Below, piece by piece: positions 1 to 11,689 of a stretch of 64,000 bases of DNA. Source of the DNA: Cenococcum geophilum 1.58 (lineage: Eukaryota > Ascomycota > Dothideomycetes > Gloniales > Gloniaceae); the NCBI GenBank assembly GCA_001692895.1, contig KV748193.1, forward strand, positions 558,001 to 622,000, read 5' to 3'. Numbering within the stretch: the stretch's first letter is position 1; each line of letters opens with the position of its first letter. A program made the translations under genes and the position numbers. The notes below the pieces were generated by a model. The model had not been told where the DNA came from and searched no databases. It saw nothing but the letters and a program-made list of their open reading frames with translations.

Positions 1-1313
1 GAGGGTCTTATATCTATCTGGGTAGGGCGTCTAATATAGAAGTAGTAGGGTAAAGAACTAACGTGTAGAAAATAGGGTGGGTTTTAACCATATTAGGAAG
101 CTTTAGTTAATAGGTATAAGAGGAGATAACCTTTTTAACCTTATAAGGGCTAGCGTTCTTTTAATTAAGCTTCTTAATAAGTTATTTTATGTTTAGATTT
201 CTTATATCTAGCTAAATAAAGTTACTAATTTAATAGGCTAGTGCTAGGGTTTATTTCTTATTTACTACGGCTTTATAAACAGATTAAGCCTATATTATTT
301 TGTTAGTAAGAAGCTATTATAGTTCCTCTATCTTCTTTACGAATTTATTTACTTTTATAACTTATAAGGCATAATAAGTAGGGTAAGAAACATTACTACA
401 GGGTTTAAAACCTATTTATAAATACTAGCCGTAGAACAGTTAGGCGACGGTAGGTATTAATATATTAGGGTAGGCGATTAAATATCTTATTTTAGATAGT
501 TAGTCCATAACTACTATAATATTTATATAGTCCTTACTTACAGGGAGGTTAATAATAAAGTTAATTAAAATGTCCTTCTATCTTTGGTTTAGAATAGGTA
601 GTAGCTTTAAAAGGCCGTTATACGTCTTATATAAAGCTTTAGCTTATTAGTAGATATAGCAGCTAAAGATATACCTTTATATTATATTATATATATTTAG
701 CTAATAGTATTCTTATTAAAGCAGTTCTAGGGTTTTCCCTTAGCCTAAGTAGCTGGCTACTAGTAAATTATATATATATTTAAGGAGCTTAAGCTTAAGT
801 TTATTATAGTTAGGTATAATTAGGCGGTTTTAGTAATATAAGCGGTTTCCGCGGGCTTTATATTTACTTAAAGAACTCTTTTTAGAGCATCTAATGCTAT
901 CTTATATTAGCTTAAGCGTTTCTTAAATAAACTTATTATTTGGGTATTCGTTAACTATAATCTATTTAATTAATTAATTAGTTATTTTAAGGACGTATAC
1001 CGTAAGATCTTTAGTAGGAGAGTTAAATAGTTTAGGGCGAAGTAGGGTCTAATTTTAGTAAAAGGGCGCTTCTTTTAGGGCTAGCGCGTCTTATAAGCAT
1101 TAGGTTAGGGCATTAGGCTTTTAACCTTAAACGCCTAGGCGGTATATAATTAAGAATTAGAAACAATATAGATATTCTAACTAGCGGGCCTAATAATAAC
1201 TTAGCTATTTTATAATTGTAAAGTACTATAGGTTTTTATAGTCACTCAGGACCTTAATTAGAAATCCAGCGCCTTCTACTTTAGGTTGCTATTACTTAAA
1301 GCATCTAATAATA

Positions 1314-1651
1314 ATAATAATTCATTGCTTAACGTCCGATTTGGATCCCTATTAGGCCCACGCGGACTACTCCTTATTTACATATGGGGAGAAAACTCAA
1401 CTTAAGAAAGACTTAACTTGAGAAAACCCCGTGATCCATCTCCCTGCCTTTTGGGACTCGCCTATAAGGCGCCTGCGAGGCGCCTGCGAGTCACCTATAG
1501 TGCTCCTACTACCTTACTTTTTAATCTCCTTAGGAACTACTGCTGCCGTAACAAGCCTACGGACGCGCTAGTATCGCATACTTTACTCTACTACTATAGA
1601 GTCATCAGGGGGCGCCCGTTGCTCGCCCCCCCGCCCTCTATTATCATTTCC
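1314..1651 (-). mobile_element. 5'-truncated LINE 3' end inserted in G RNase H, 14-bp TSD
   Basis: This 338-bp segment is the reverse complement of the 3' end of the LINE at 53735-54036, sharing the GGCGCC-rich block and the GTCCGATTTGGATCC stretch, and it ends on the minus strand in an (ATT)n tail. It is flanked by exact copies of AGCATCTAATAATA at 1300-1313 and 1652-1665, consistent with target-primed reverse transcription. It lies inside the RNase H codons of G. It has far fewer RIP changes than its surroundings, so it is younger or escaped. The 80-codon open frame inside it is non-coding 3' UTR. Confidence 0.85.
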
Positions 1652-3149
1652 AGCATCTAATAATAGCTAGCAATTCTTTATCGTAGATCTTATAATTATA
1701 TTTAATAGGGCTTAGTTACTTTAAAATATATACTATAGGGTATAATACTCCTTCTTTATTATATTAAGATAGAATACCTCTAATAACGTAATTAGATAAG
1801 TTAGCTTCTATAATACTTATTTATTCTAGGTTAAAGTGTTAAAGTATAAGTATAGTAGTAAATATAACCTTTAGGTAAGTAAAGGCCTTCTTATATTCCT
1901 TATTAAAGATAAAGGCTTTATCCTTTTAGGTTAGAGCTATAAGGGGTAAAACTAGGGCGGAGAAGTTATTAATAAACTATTAGTAAAAATTGGCAAATCC
2001 TATAAAGGCTTTTATATCCTTAACGTTCTTAGGTTCTTACTAGTTTATAATTACTTTAACTTTCCTTAGGTCTATTTATATACTATTTATAGAAATAAAA
2101 AGCCTAAGGTATAGGACTTCTATTTTATATAATTTATATTTATCTATATTTAATTATAAACTAGCTCCTTATAGGGCTTATAAAACAAGATTAACGTATT
2201 TTTAGTATTTGGTTAGGTTATTACTATATATTAGGATATTATTAATATAAGCAGTATAAAAGATATCTAGGTAAGGATATAAGGTATTATTTACGTAATA
2301 TTAAAACGAGCTTAGAGCGTTTATAGAGCTAAAGAGTATTACTAAGTACCTAAATAATCCGTATTAGGTATAAAATATAACAAGCTATTTAGCTTCTTTT
2401 ATAATATAGAGGCGGTTAAATATAGAGATAATATTAAGCTTTATATAGAAGTGAGCCTTACTTAGTCGGTTTAGTGTCTCTTATATTAGCGGGATCGGAT
2501 ATTAGTTCTTAACGGTAACGGCGTTAAAAGCTTAGTAGTTTACGCAGAAGTATAGTCTGCCGCCTAGTTTCTTAACAAAGATTACTGGTACGGCTATAGG
2601 TAAAGAGCTTGCTCTAATAAATCCTTTACTTAGGTTCTCGTCTAGATACTTCTATAGTACTTAGAGTTTATTTTAAAATATCCTATATAAGGGTCTAAAT
2701 CTAGGCTGCTTTCCCTCCTTAAGTACAATCCTATAGTTATACAATTGGTATTCCGGTAGCTTATTAGCTTCCTTTTATAAAAATACCTCTAAGCGGTTAT
2801 AGTACTCTACTAATACCTTTATAGTAGGGTTGGTATACTTCTTCGGTACTAAGGCCCTTTTAATATTAGCTATAGTAACAGCAAAGATTATATATTTGGG
2901 TTTCTTGGCAAGTCGCGCTAGCGGGGTAGCTCTAATTATATAGATATCTAGGGCTTTAAGCGGGCTCTAGTTGTCTATAGTTTCTTATATAGTTCCTTAC
3001 TTAATTTTAGGTTTAGTATTAGGTATGGAGTTAATATTAGATTTAGGTTCGGGTTCTTTAAGTATACTCTTTATAGTAAAGTACTAGTCCTTCTAGTATT
3101 TTTATATAGTAAGCTTAAGCTTTTATTTAGCACGGGGCGGTATAGTACT

Positions 3150-3340
3150 TAGGGTCTATTTATGGGGTTTAGTAGAATTTTTAGATCCTTAATAGATATT
3201 AATAGAAGTCTTATATTAGTGAAATTTAGTAGAATTCTTAGGCTAGTAGAATTAGGTAGACTTCTTAGATATAGGGTAGATATTAGTAGAAATTTTAGAC
3301 TAGTAAATCTTAGTGGATTTTTTAGATTTTAGTTTAGGGT
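3150..3340 (-). repeat. Short degenerate tandem repeat in the G protease-RT linker
   Basis: The motif TTAGTAGAA with small variants recurs at least five times. On the minus strand it encodes an imperfect repeated peptide rich in K-S-T and Y-Q (for example KKSTQFYQ and KNSTKFHQ). It lies between the protease and RT regions of G and was probably a low-complexity linker in the living element. Confidence 0.5.
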
Positions 3341-3719
3341 CTAAGCAGTAAGTTATAAGGCACTTTTGCCTATAACAGGAGGCGGTAAATAGAAGCTTAA
3401 GGTTATCCTAATTAATAGTTACCTTATATAGCTTTATCTAGGGTTATTTAAAAATTACTAGATAACCTAAGGTGGTAATAAAAGGCCTAATTAGTTCTTT
3501 ATGGTTTATATATTAAAGTCTTATATATACTACGTAGGTAATTTGGCCTAAGACTGTACGTTTACTATTAAATTCAAATACATTAATATGCCGGTTAAGG
3601 GGAATTGGGGTAAAACTATTATCTTATATAAAGATCTTATTAATAAATCCTATACTACTAGCTCCTATATTAATTAGGACTTAAGTATTAGCCTATTAAT
3701 TATTCTACTAAAGATAACT

Positions 3720-5588
3720 GTTAACGGTTATACTATAATCCCAAAAGTTAGAGTTTATAATATTTAAAGTATTTAATAAGATCTTAAGGTAGAGCTATCC
3801 TAAAGAGTAACTTAACTCTAAAATATACCTTTTAGTAGCGAGCGGGAAGGGGTTCCTATAAAACGTTAATTATAGCTTTACCCTTATAAGTGGTACTTAC
3901 TAGATATAGGGCTAGAACTAAATAAAAATTAAAAATAGTAACCAGAAGATTAATATAGTAAACGGTTACTAGTATTAGCCGTTTATAAATTGTGTTTAGG
4001 TATAGGGACAAAGTAGTAGTTAAAGAGATAGGAGTTACTTTTATATTTAAAGTAGAGGCCTAGCTTAATATATTATTCTTATTTAGAGAACCTTAGTAGG
4101 GCGTATCTTAGGGTCTTAGTGTTAATACCTATAGCGTTAGGGTACTTAAACTAGGATAACTTAGTAAACGTTTACAGGGCTGTCATATTATATTAAGGAG
4201 CGTATTTTGGTATTAGGCGTAGTATATTATTATACTGTTTATTAATAATGTCTATATAGGCATTAAGGGCTTCTAGTAGGTCTACGCCTATTAGGGAGGT
4301 TTTTAGTTTAGGGCTTAGGGATTTAATAAGGTTATTAACTAGTATAGAGTCGTTCTAGCTAGTTTCCTTTACGTAATAGTTAAATTTAGAGAAGTATACC
4401 GGGAAACTTTTTATTTCTTATAGTTAGTTGCGAAATATCGTGAACTCGGGCCGAAGTAAGCCCGCGCATCCCCCACTACGATCAAAACAATATACTCCCT
4501 ATATCCCCACTAATATGGCTCTATATTTTATAAATAAAGACCTATTTTATAGCCCTATTTTAGCGCTATAAAATAAGCCCTCATTTGTATAATTTAGGGC
4601 TATTTTAGTAGAGTTATGGAGGATACTTCTTTTTAGGGGTAGACGGTTCGGATTAGTCAGCGCAGAGCCTTAATTCAAGTTTTGCAGCCATTGTAAGCAC
4701 CCTATATAATTCCGCCAATATCGGTCCAATCTATATAAATAAAGGCTGGTTTTATAGCGCTAGAATAGGCCTATAAAATAGGCCTTTATTTATAAAATAT
4801 AAAACCATATTAGTGGGAATATAGGGAGTATAATGTTTTGATCATGGTGGGGGATACGCGGGCTTACTTCGGCCCGAGTTCACGATATTTCGCAACTGAC
4901 TGTAAGCTATATAGTTTATTTTTCTCTAAGCAGTGGCTTAGTAGTTTAGGTTATTATATATAGCTTTAAGAAGTATAACTAGGCTTTATACTAAGTTTAG
5001 CTAAAGAGATTTAATAAAGTTAGCTACCTTTTCTTTTAGTTAACTTAGGGCGTAACATAATTGGTTAGCTTTAGTTAAGTAACGGTTAATATTACTAATT
5101 AGCTTATTTTTAAGCTAGCTTAGAAATAATTAGAGCTCTTATTATTTACTAGTAAATACTAGGGGATCTAGTAGTTGTTTAAATCGTTATAGTATAGTAG
5201 TTAGCTTAGGGTAAGAGACTACTATAGGTTTAAGGCTTACGTTCCGCGTATTTATCTCTAAAAATAGCGTTCGGTTTTAAGATCCTAGCGTAGGTATCTT
5301 AAGGGTACGGATTTCTTCTTAAAGGTCCTTAATTAATTACCGGTATTATGCTTCTTATTCAGCTTATTATTAATCTAAAATAGCTTAGTTTTATATAAGG
5401 GCGTCTATAAAGGACTTCTATATCCCTACTAATTATTCTTAGAGTGTAGATATAATGCTAGCGGCTATTATAGGAGTTTTAGGTTTGTTTTATATATTAA
5501 TAATAGTATAGGTAATTAATATAATATAGTGTTACGGAGTAAGTATAAGCGGCGATAATATATAGCAAGGTAGATATTATTAAGCCAT
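3720..5588 (-). pseudogene. Element G gag relic, split by a MITE
   Basis: On the minus strand from a possible ATG at 5588, the translation shows a coiled-coil-like Gln/Glu stretch followed by a capsid-like region (about 5150-4900 and 4420-4000) of the type seen in fungal gypsy gag proteins. The MITE at 4426-4897 interrupts it. Stops from RIP are frequent. No zinc knuckle was recognised with confidence. The start codon is a guess because two stops follow it closely. Confidence 0.55.
4426..4897. mobile_element. 472-bp foldback/MITE with terminal inverted repeats of 90 bp or more
   Basis: The termini AGTTGCGAAATATCGTGAAC and its inverse match over at least 90 bp. A weaker second block, rich in TATTTTATAAATAAAG, extends the symmetry to roughly 160 bp per arm around a unique core at about 4640-4720. 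No coding capacity is seen, so it is non-autonomous. It interrupts G gag. I could not identify a convincing TSD, so the superfamily is unknown. Confidence 0.75.
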
Positions 5589-5833
5589 ATATATAAACTG
5601 TGTAAGAAGGTTAAGACGTTACGTAAGGAAAGAAGGTAGAAAAATAGGAAAAAAGGGTACATATTATAGACTTAGTTGCTTAGTTAATACGTACATAAAG
5701 TAAAATAGGATTTAGGTAGTGGTTCTAGCAGAACTTAGCAGGATTTAGTAGAACTTAGTAGAATATAGCAGAATGCGGTAGGTTACCATCAGATTGCCAC
5801 AGATTGCTATTAGATTGCCGTCTTGTGGTTAGT
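5589..5833 (-). other. Leader or LTR portion of element G
   Basis: This 245-bp stretch lies between G gag and the copia A insertion. It holds small direct repeats: AGCAGAAC/TAGTAGAAC variants at about 5727-5775 and AGATTGCC three times at about 5786-5820. It continues at 17989 beyond the nest. No convincing primer-binding site was found. Confidence 0.4.
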
Positions 5834-5838
5834 CTCTA

Positions 5839-6049
5839 TGTCGGGAATGAGGCAAGTTGCCGTCACGTACGGCAAACTGCCGTCACGTGATGGCAAGTTG
5901 CCATTACGTGTCGCCGCGGCACTAGCGTGGCAAGGAGCCTTAAGTCCCTCGCCCTTCCTTATACCAATTAAAAAATAAGCCTTATTAACTAACATCACTA
6001 TAACCTACTCGAGTAGTCGTTATTGGTAAGTTACCCTATGTAACTAATA
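5839..6049 (+). repeat. 5' LTR of copia A (211 bp)
   Basis: It starts at TGTCGGG and ends TGTAACTAATA (originally CA). It carries three copies of a roughly 20-bp palindromic unit of the form GGCAAGTTGCC-GTCACGT near its start, then the family signature CGCCGCGGCACTAGCG. The following CTAATTAGTGGTT is conserved after the LTR in B, C and E and probably includes the primer-binding site. Confidence 0.9.
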
Positions 6050-6459
6050 CTAATTAGTGGTTAAATATATAGTTAACTATAGAGCAGCTAGGTTTTTAAA
6101 TAGAAGAGATAGTCTTATATAGGGGTGCTATATNCGCTTATATNGAATNGATNCNNGNAATANTNTNCTACNTTANACTTNCNNAANACTAGTAATAGAA
6201 GTGTTACTAAGTACTAGGAGATACTAAGTTGCGTCTATTATATAAAATAATCGCGTTTATAAAGATTTAGTTATACTTTAGGTTAGAAGTGTTACTAAAC
6301 CTAAAGTCCTAAGTTAACGTCTAAAACGCGTTAAATAACGTCTAAAACGCGTTAAATAACGTCTAAAACGCGTTAAACAATATCTTAAATTTCCTACCTC
6401 TTAACAGTAAACCTATAAGATCCTATAAAACCGAAAATCCTACCTATCTTTAACGTATA

Positions 6460-9400
6460 ACACCCTATCAATTTTACACCTGCTATAGCGTTAACCTACC
6501 TAAAGAAGTATAAAAATGATATTAACCTAGAGATATAAAACAAAGACATTAACCCTATAACCGCTAAGCAATAGGACCTAAACGGATTCCTATTACACCG
6601 TATAGTATACTATAAAGATAGCGAATACAATAATACTATGCTATAGTACTATATAAAGGAGGACTTTATTAGATAGATAAAGGAAATATAGGTTCCTGTA
6701 AATAAGGATATTATATAAGACTTCCGTAACTTCCTTCGGGAGTATAAAGTATTTATCCCTATAAATAGGGGAGTTATTAGAGATAACATTTAGGAGCATA
6801 TTATTAACGTAAAAGAAGAGCATAAATGGACTCTATAAAAGATTAAGCACTAACTATACACTATAAGGAAGCTTAACTTATAATAGAACCTAAGTAATAT
6901 ACTTCTAAAAACGAACCTACCTCTACCTTTAACTCCTCTATATCCAATTTAACCTATAACCTTAATGTTAGATACTATACCCTAACAAAAGTAGGCACAG
7001 GACCCTATTGCTTCGCGATTTAACGACCTTTAGACTCTACCAACTAGACCTACGTCCCTACTGCAGCCTATAATATAACCCCTACCTCCTTTATCTTAAT
7101 CTTAAATCGGAGGTAGTTTAAAATTTCTTATAGAGCTTATAAAGCTCTATTTAAATTAAAAGAAGAAGTTTAGCGGGGAATAATATAATATTCTTAACTT
7201 AAAACTATATATCTTTTATAACTATTGTTAGAAGGTAGGAATAGAGTCTAATTAATACTATAACGCTTATTCCGTTATACTTAAGGGCTAAGCTAGTACC
7301 TTCTATTATAATTAGTTAGTAGGAAAAGAATATAATTTTAACCGTATAATATATAAGTAGTAGTATATATTAGAATAAAAAGAAACTATCTTTTTAAGGA
7401 TTATTACTACAAACCCAGGCGTCCCCTAGCTTAATTGTCTTTAAAAGCTCTTTAATTAACTTTAGATAATTTAGCGTAGTTTATCCAAATCATATTTAGA
7501 GGACTTTAGCCTACGTAATTAAGTTATTAGCGTATACTAAGGTATTAAAGAATATAACCTTACTCTCTTTAACCCTATAAATACTTATAAAGGAATATAT
7601 ACTTAATTAAGATCTTCTATTAGCACTACTCTATACTCTTAAGAAGTATAGCAATTTAATACCTAACTCTAACCTACTTTAATTAACCCGCCTAACTAAT
7701 ATAATTATAACTAGACTAATTAAATATATAGTAGCCGGGGTAGGTAATACGGTAGAGGGTATAATTAACAATTATAAGGTAAAGGTGGAGGTCCTTATAG
7801 AGGTTTATTTTAAAGTAATTGCTAGAAGAAGTACTACGTTTATAAGAAACTGAATTACTAGTTAACTAGGCATTTTCTTAATAAGCGAAAGGAGGTATAT
7901 AATAAGTTTCGCTAGAGTATAAGAAATGTTAGAAATTATAAGGTTACTAAGGCCTACTTCTAAAGCTTCTTAGTTTAATATAAAGGCGTAAAATATCTTA
8001 AGGGTAAGGTTAATAAGGCCGAATAGCTCCTTATAGATATAAAAATTAAGGACTACTTACCTAACTAATACTTTACTAAGTATGGTAAGGTAGATAGTAC
8101 ACAAACCGTTACTATTCTTAATAACTAATCTACGCTCCATTTTACTATAAAGTTAGATATCTTTAATAAGCTAAGGGAGAGTTCCGCGTTCTCCTTTAAT
8201 AATAGATACTTAGCGAACATCTTCTATAGTATTATGCTAGATACTAGAGCTATAGGAGTATTTATAGTAGAAGAACCTTAAGTTTAAGCCCTTTAGTAAC
8301 TTAATAGCTCTATTTAAATTAACTATTTAACGGTAGGCTAACACACAATTCGTTTTAGTAAAGGTACTATAATATTTCTTAGCATAATTAGGGTCTAAAC
8401 CCCCTTAGGGTATATTACCTTTTATATTGTTCCCACAAATACCCTATTTTTATTTTACATTAGAAATATAAATTAATTAGGTGTTAAGCTTAATAACCTT
8501 AAGAATATACTTATTTAGGGAGATAATTAGGTACCTATTATGCGTAAATAGGGTTACCCCTAGTTGCTCCTTTATTAACTAAAAAAGAGTATTACTTAGA
8601 GCCACTTAACTAAGTTAAAGTTACGCCAACTACACCGCCGTTTTAGCCACCTATCCGTTTATTAATTACTTAGGGTTCTTTAGTAAGTAGGCTATAAAGT
8701 TAAGGCTAAGGCAATTAAGTATCTTATAAAGTACTACTATTACTACTAAATAAACTAGAAGTCCCCTAGCCAATTTAAGTTTACCCTTAAAGATAACTAC
8801 AACTTTAACTTCTATATTATTGTTAATATTATATATCTTAACGGCAAGCTAGTACTCTAAGTTATTAACTTTTTAACCTCTTTTTAAGCCGCACGTTTTT
8901 TAAAGGATATATTAGCTAGGAACGTATAGAATACCCTTTAATTATACTAGATTAATATTTACCTAAGACCCCTTAATTAAATTGTCTATAACGTAGGTAA
9001 GAACTTCTTATCTATAGAGTTCTGATAATAAATAAGGGTAATAGTAATTAAGGTTAAGGAAGTCCCTATTAAGGCATATAATAGTATTAAAAAAGTAGAG
9101 CAATATTATACGCCATTACGCCGCATATATAAGATTATCTCTTTAGAACTAGAGGATATTAGTAAAAAACTTACCTTATAAATAGCTATTAAAGCTATTA
9201 ATAATTCCGCTGGCCTAGATAGACTTATACCTATATTACTAGTTTTTAGCGCCTACCCTTAAATAACTAATAATTCTCTACTATTTCCCTCTATTATATA
9301 ATAAGCTAAGGCTATTCGTAAGGTAATAAAGAAGATGCGATATCTTTACGCTATACGCTAGGTTAACAACGCACTAGGAATAAAAAATAGCCTAAATATC

Positions 9401-11183
9401 TTAATTATACTTAATCTACTACTCTAGTCTAAGGTATGCGTATAGCGTAAAAAAGAAGGATAGTTAGGCCTATATTAACTTATTATAATTAATAGTTAAA
9501 CTTATACTATTTAGATGCCTTATAGACTCACTTAATTCCGTTTAACTATTATTAAGCCTTACTATAAAAATAATAGTTTTAAGCCTTTATAGGATACCCT
9601 AAAAAATGCCTTAAAGGAGAACTATAATTAATATGCTTTAGAAGGCGACAATAATTTTAATATAATTATAGTAGATATACCGCAACTATAATGCGATAGA
9701 GGTCGCCTAAAGGGATTATAAAATTGCTAACATCTTATTAATTTTAAAGAGTAATTTATTACCGCCATTAAGAATAGAGTTAAGTTATTAATAACCTTTA
9801 TAACAGCTAAGGAGAAGGCTAACTCTAAGCTCGTAAAACAGCTCTAAAAGGAAGGTTGTATTATAACCCCTAGAGCTCCTTTTTAAGCATTTAATAAGTA
9901 GAAGATTAATAGTCTTATTACAAGAGGAGTCTTTAAATTTAAGAAGTATAACCCTATTAAGTTTAATAAAGTTCGCATTTTTAAGTTAAGAATGGTTAAT
10001 AAGATTAAGGATAAAGCTACTAATGCCCTATTTAAGAAATTAAGGCTTATTATCTAAGGTTACAATAATAATAGTAAGGAGGTAATTCTTATATAATCTC
10101 CTATAATTTAACGAGCTAGTTAGCGAGTTATTATTGCGCTAGCTCCCTCCTTAATAAAGAATAGAATAGTGGTCTATTTATAAGATATTACTTAGGCCTA
10201 TACCTAATTAGAGATATACCTTTAGCGCTTAATACTAGCATACCTTTTAGAGTAAATTCGCCACTAATATCCCAAAGATATAATTATGGTTATGCTTAAG
10301 CCATTATATAGAATTGCAGAGGTAGGAACTTATTAGTAAGCTACCTATAGTAAGCACTATAAAGAGAAGCTCTTAATAACTACTTTTATATTTAATTTAT
10401 GCTTCCTTATTATAACTATAGGAACCCTATTTAGAATTATTAGCATATAAACTAATAATATAATTATCTTAGGAGATAACCAATTCTTAGCTCTTAAAGA
10501 AGATAAGCTAGTAAAGGCAAATCTTACGGCAAAGCTAAAGGAAAAGCTTAATTTAATAATACTATTATTTTTTAATAGATGTATTATCTCCCTAAATAAG
10601 GATTCTATTACTTTATGCCAGAAGGGTTAAAGTAAGAAGATTAATATTATTAACGTTAATTCTTTAAAGCAAGGATATATGGAGTAACGCGCTTACGGAG
10701 CTTATATTACTTTTATCTATTAACCTAAGGCCTTATTTAATCTCTCTATTACTACCTAATACTAGGAACTAACTAAGGATGACGTTCTTGCCCTAAATAA
10801 ATGTCTTTCCTAGTAAATAAACCATCTTAATTGGGGACTACTCTATATGCCTATTAATCTTCCTACCGCTAAGCTCTTTATATTTATTAATAGATTATTT
10901 TATAAATAATGAAGATTTTAGCTCCTAGTTAGGATATAAGATTATTATTATAAATAAGTCTACTAGAGAGAATGACTTTATAATCTATAGTAATCTTATT
11001 TATTAGAGCTTAACTAAAAGTAAGTATATTACTTAAAGCGTTCTAGTGTTAGAGATATATAGAATAGTTAGCGGAGTTAATATAGTAATCGCAATTAGAA
11101 CTACCCTAAAGATAATTATAGATTAACTTAAACTCCCTATTATCCCTATAATCGTATATACTAACTTATATTCCCTTTATAAG
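6460..11183 (+). pseudogene. Element A gag-pol relic (5' and central part)
   Basis: Reading through stops on the plus strand, gag covers about 6460-7900. A protease-like segment with LDTRAIGV lies near 8240. The integrase zinc region starts near 8600 (LRQLHRRF) and the core follows (YNVGKNFLSIEF near 8990-9030). The RT begins near 9890 and has ITQAYTQLE near 10190; its catalytic site near 10450 reads QTNNIIILGDN where DD is expected. The RNase H starts near 10870 and is cut at 11183 inside TNLYSLYK by element B, resuming at 17292. An antisense open frame at 6641-6823 is not a gene. Confidence 0.8.
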
Positions 11184-11390
11184 TGTTAGGAATAAGGCAA
11201 TTTGCTATCACGTACGGCAAACTGCCGTCACGTGATGGCAAGTTGCCATCACGTGTCGCCGCGGCACTAGCGTGGCGAGGAGCCTTAAGCTCCTCGCCCT
11301 TCCTCATTCCAATTAATAAGCTTTATTAACCAATATTACTATAACCTACTTAAGTAGTTGTTATTAGTAAGTCACCCTATATAACTAATA
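11184..11390 (+). repeat. 5' LTR of copia B
   Basis: TGTTAGGAATAAGG at the start and ATATAACTAATA at the end, with three GGCAA-type palindromic units. It is followed by CTGATTAGTAGTT, the conserved post-LTR motif. A 69-codon antisense frame further inside B (11945-12154) is a shadow of gag. Confidence 0.9.
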
Positions 11391-11689
11391 CTGATTAGTA
11401 GTTAAATATATAGTTAACTATAGAGCAGCTAGGTCTTTAAATAGAAGAGATAGTCTTATATAGGGGTGCTATATGCGCTTATATGGAATGGATCCTAGCG
11501 ACACTATGCTACCTTAGACTTGCGGAAAACTAGTAATAGAAGTATTACTAAGTACTAAGAGATACCAAGTTACGTCTATTATGTAGAACAACCGCGTTTA
11601 TAAAGATTTGGTTAAGTACTTTAGGTTAGAAGTATTACTAAACCTAAGGTCCTAAGTTAACGTCTAAAACGCGTTAAACAATATCTTAA

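Larger units (their letters stand above)
60..3720 (-). pseudogene. Element G pol: protease, RT, RNase H, integrase relic
   Basis: Read on the minus strand. A protease-like segment lies near 3560-3700 with the active site read as NIGAS where DTGAS is expected. The RT spans about 2770-2000, including a NAVTVKN.YPIP motif near 2470-2530; its catalytic box near 2237-2251 reads YINNILIYS where YIDDILIYS is expected, so both Asp are lost by G-to-A. RNase H ends in YDKELLAI near 1680, immediately beside the LINE fragment, and resumes on its far side. The integrase covers about 1050-100 but jumps from the first catalytic Asp region to the C-terminal domain near 420, apparently losing the second Asp and the Glu. 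Stops occur throughout. Family assignment is firm; limits are approximate. Confidence 0.8.

Noticed and set aside
1418-1660. 80-codon plus-strand open frame starting MRKPRDPSP
   Set aside because: It lies entirely in the inverted LINE 3' UTR fragment at 1314-1651 and runs into its target duplication.
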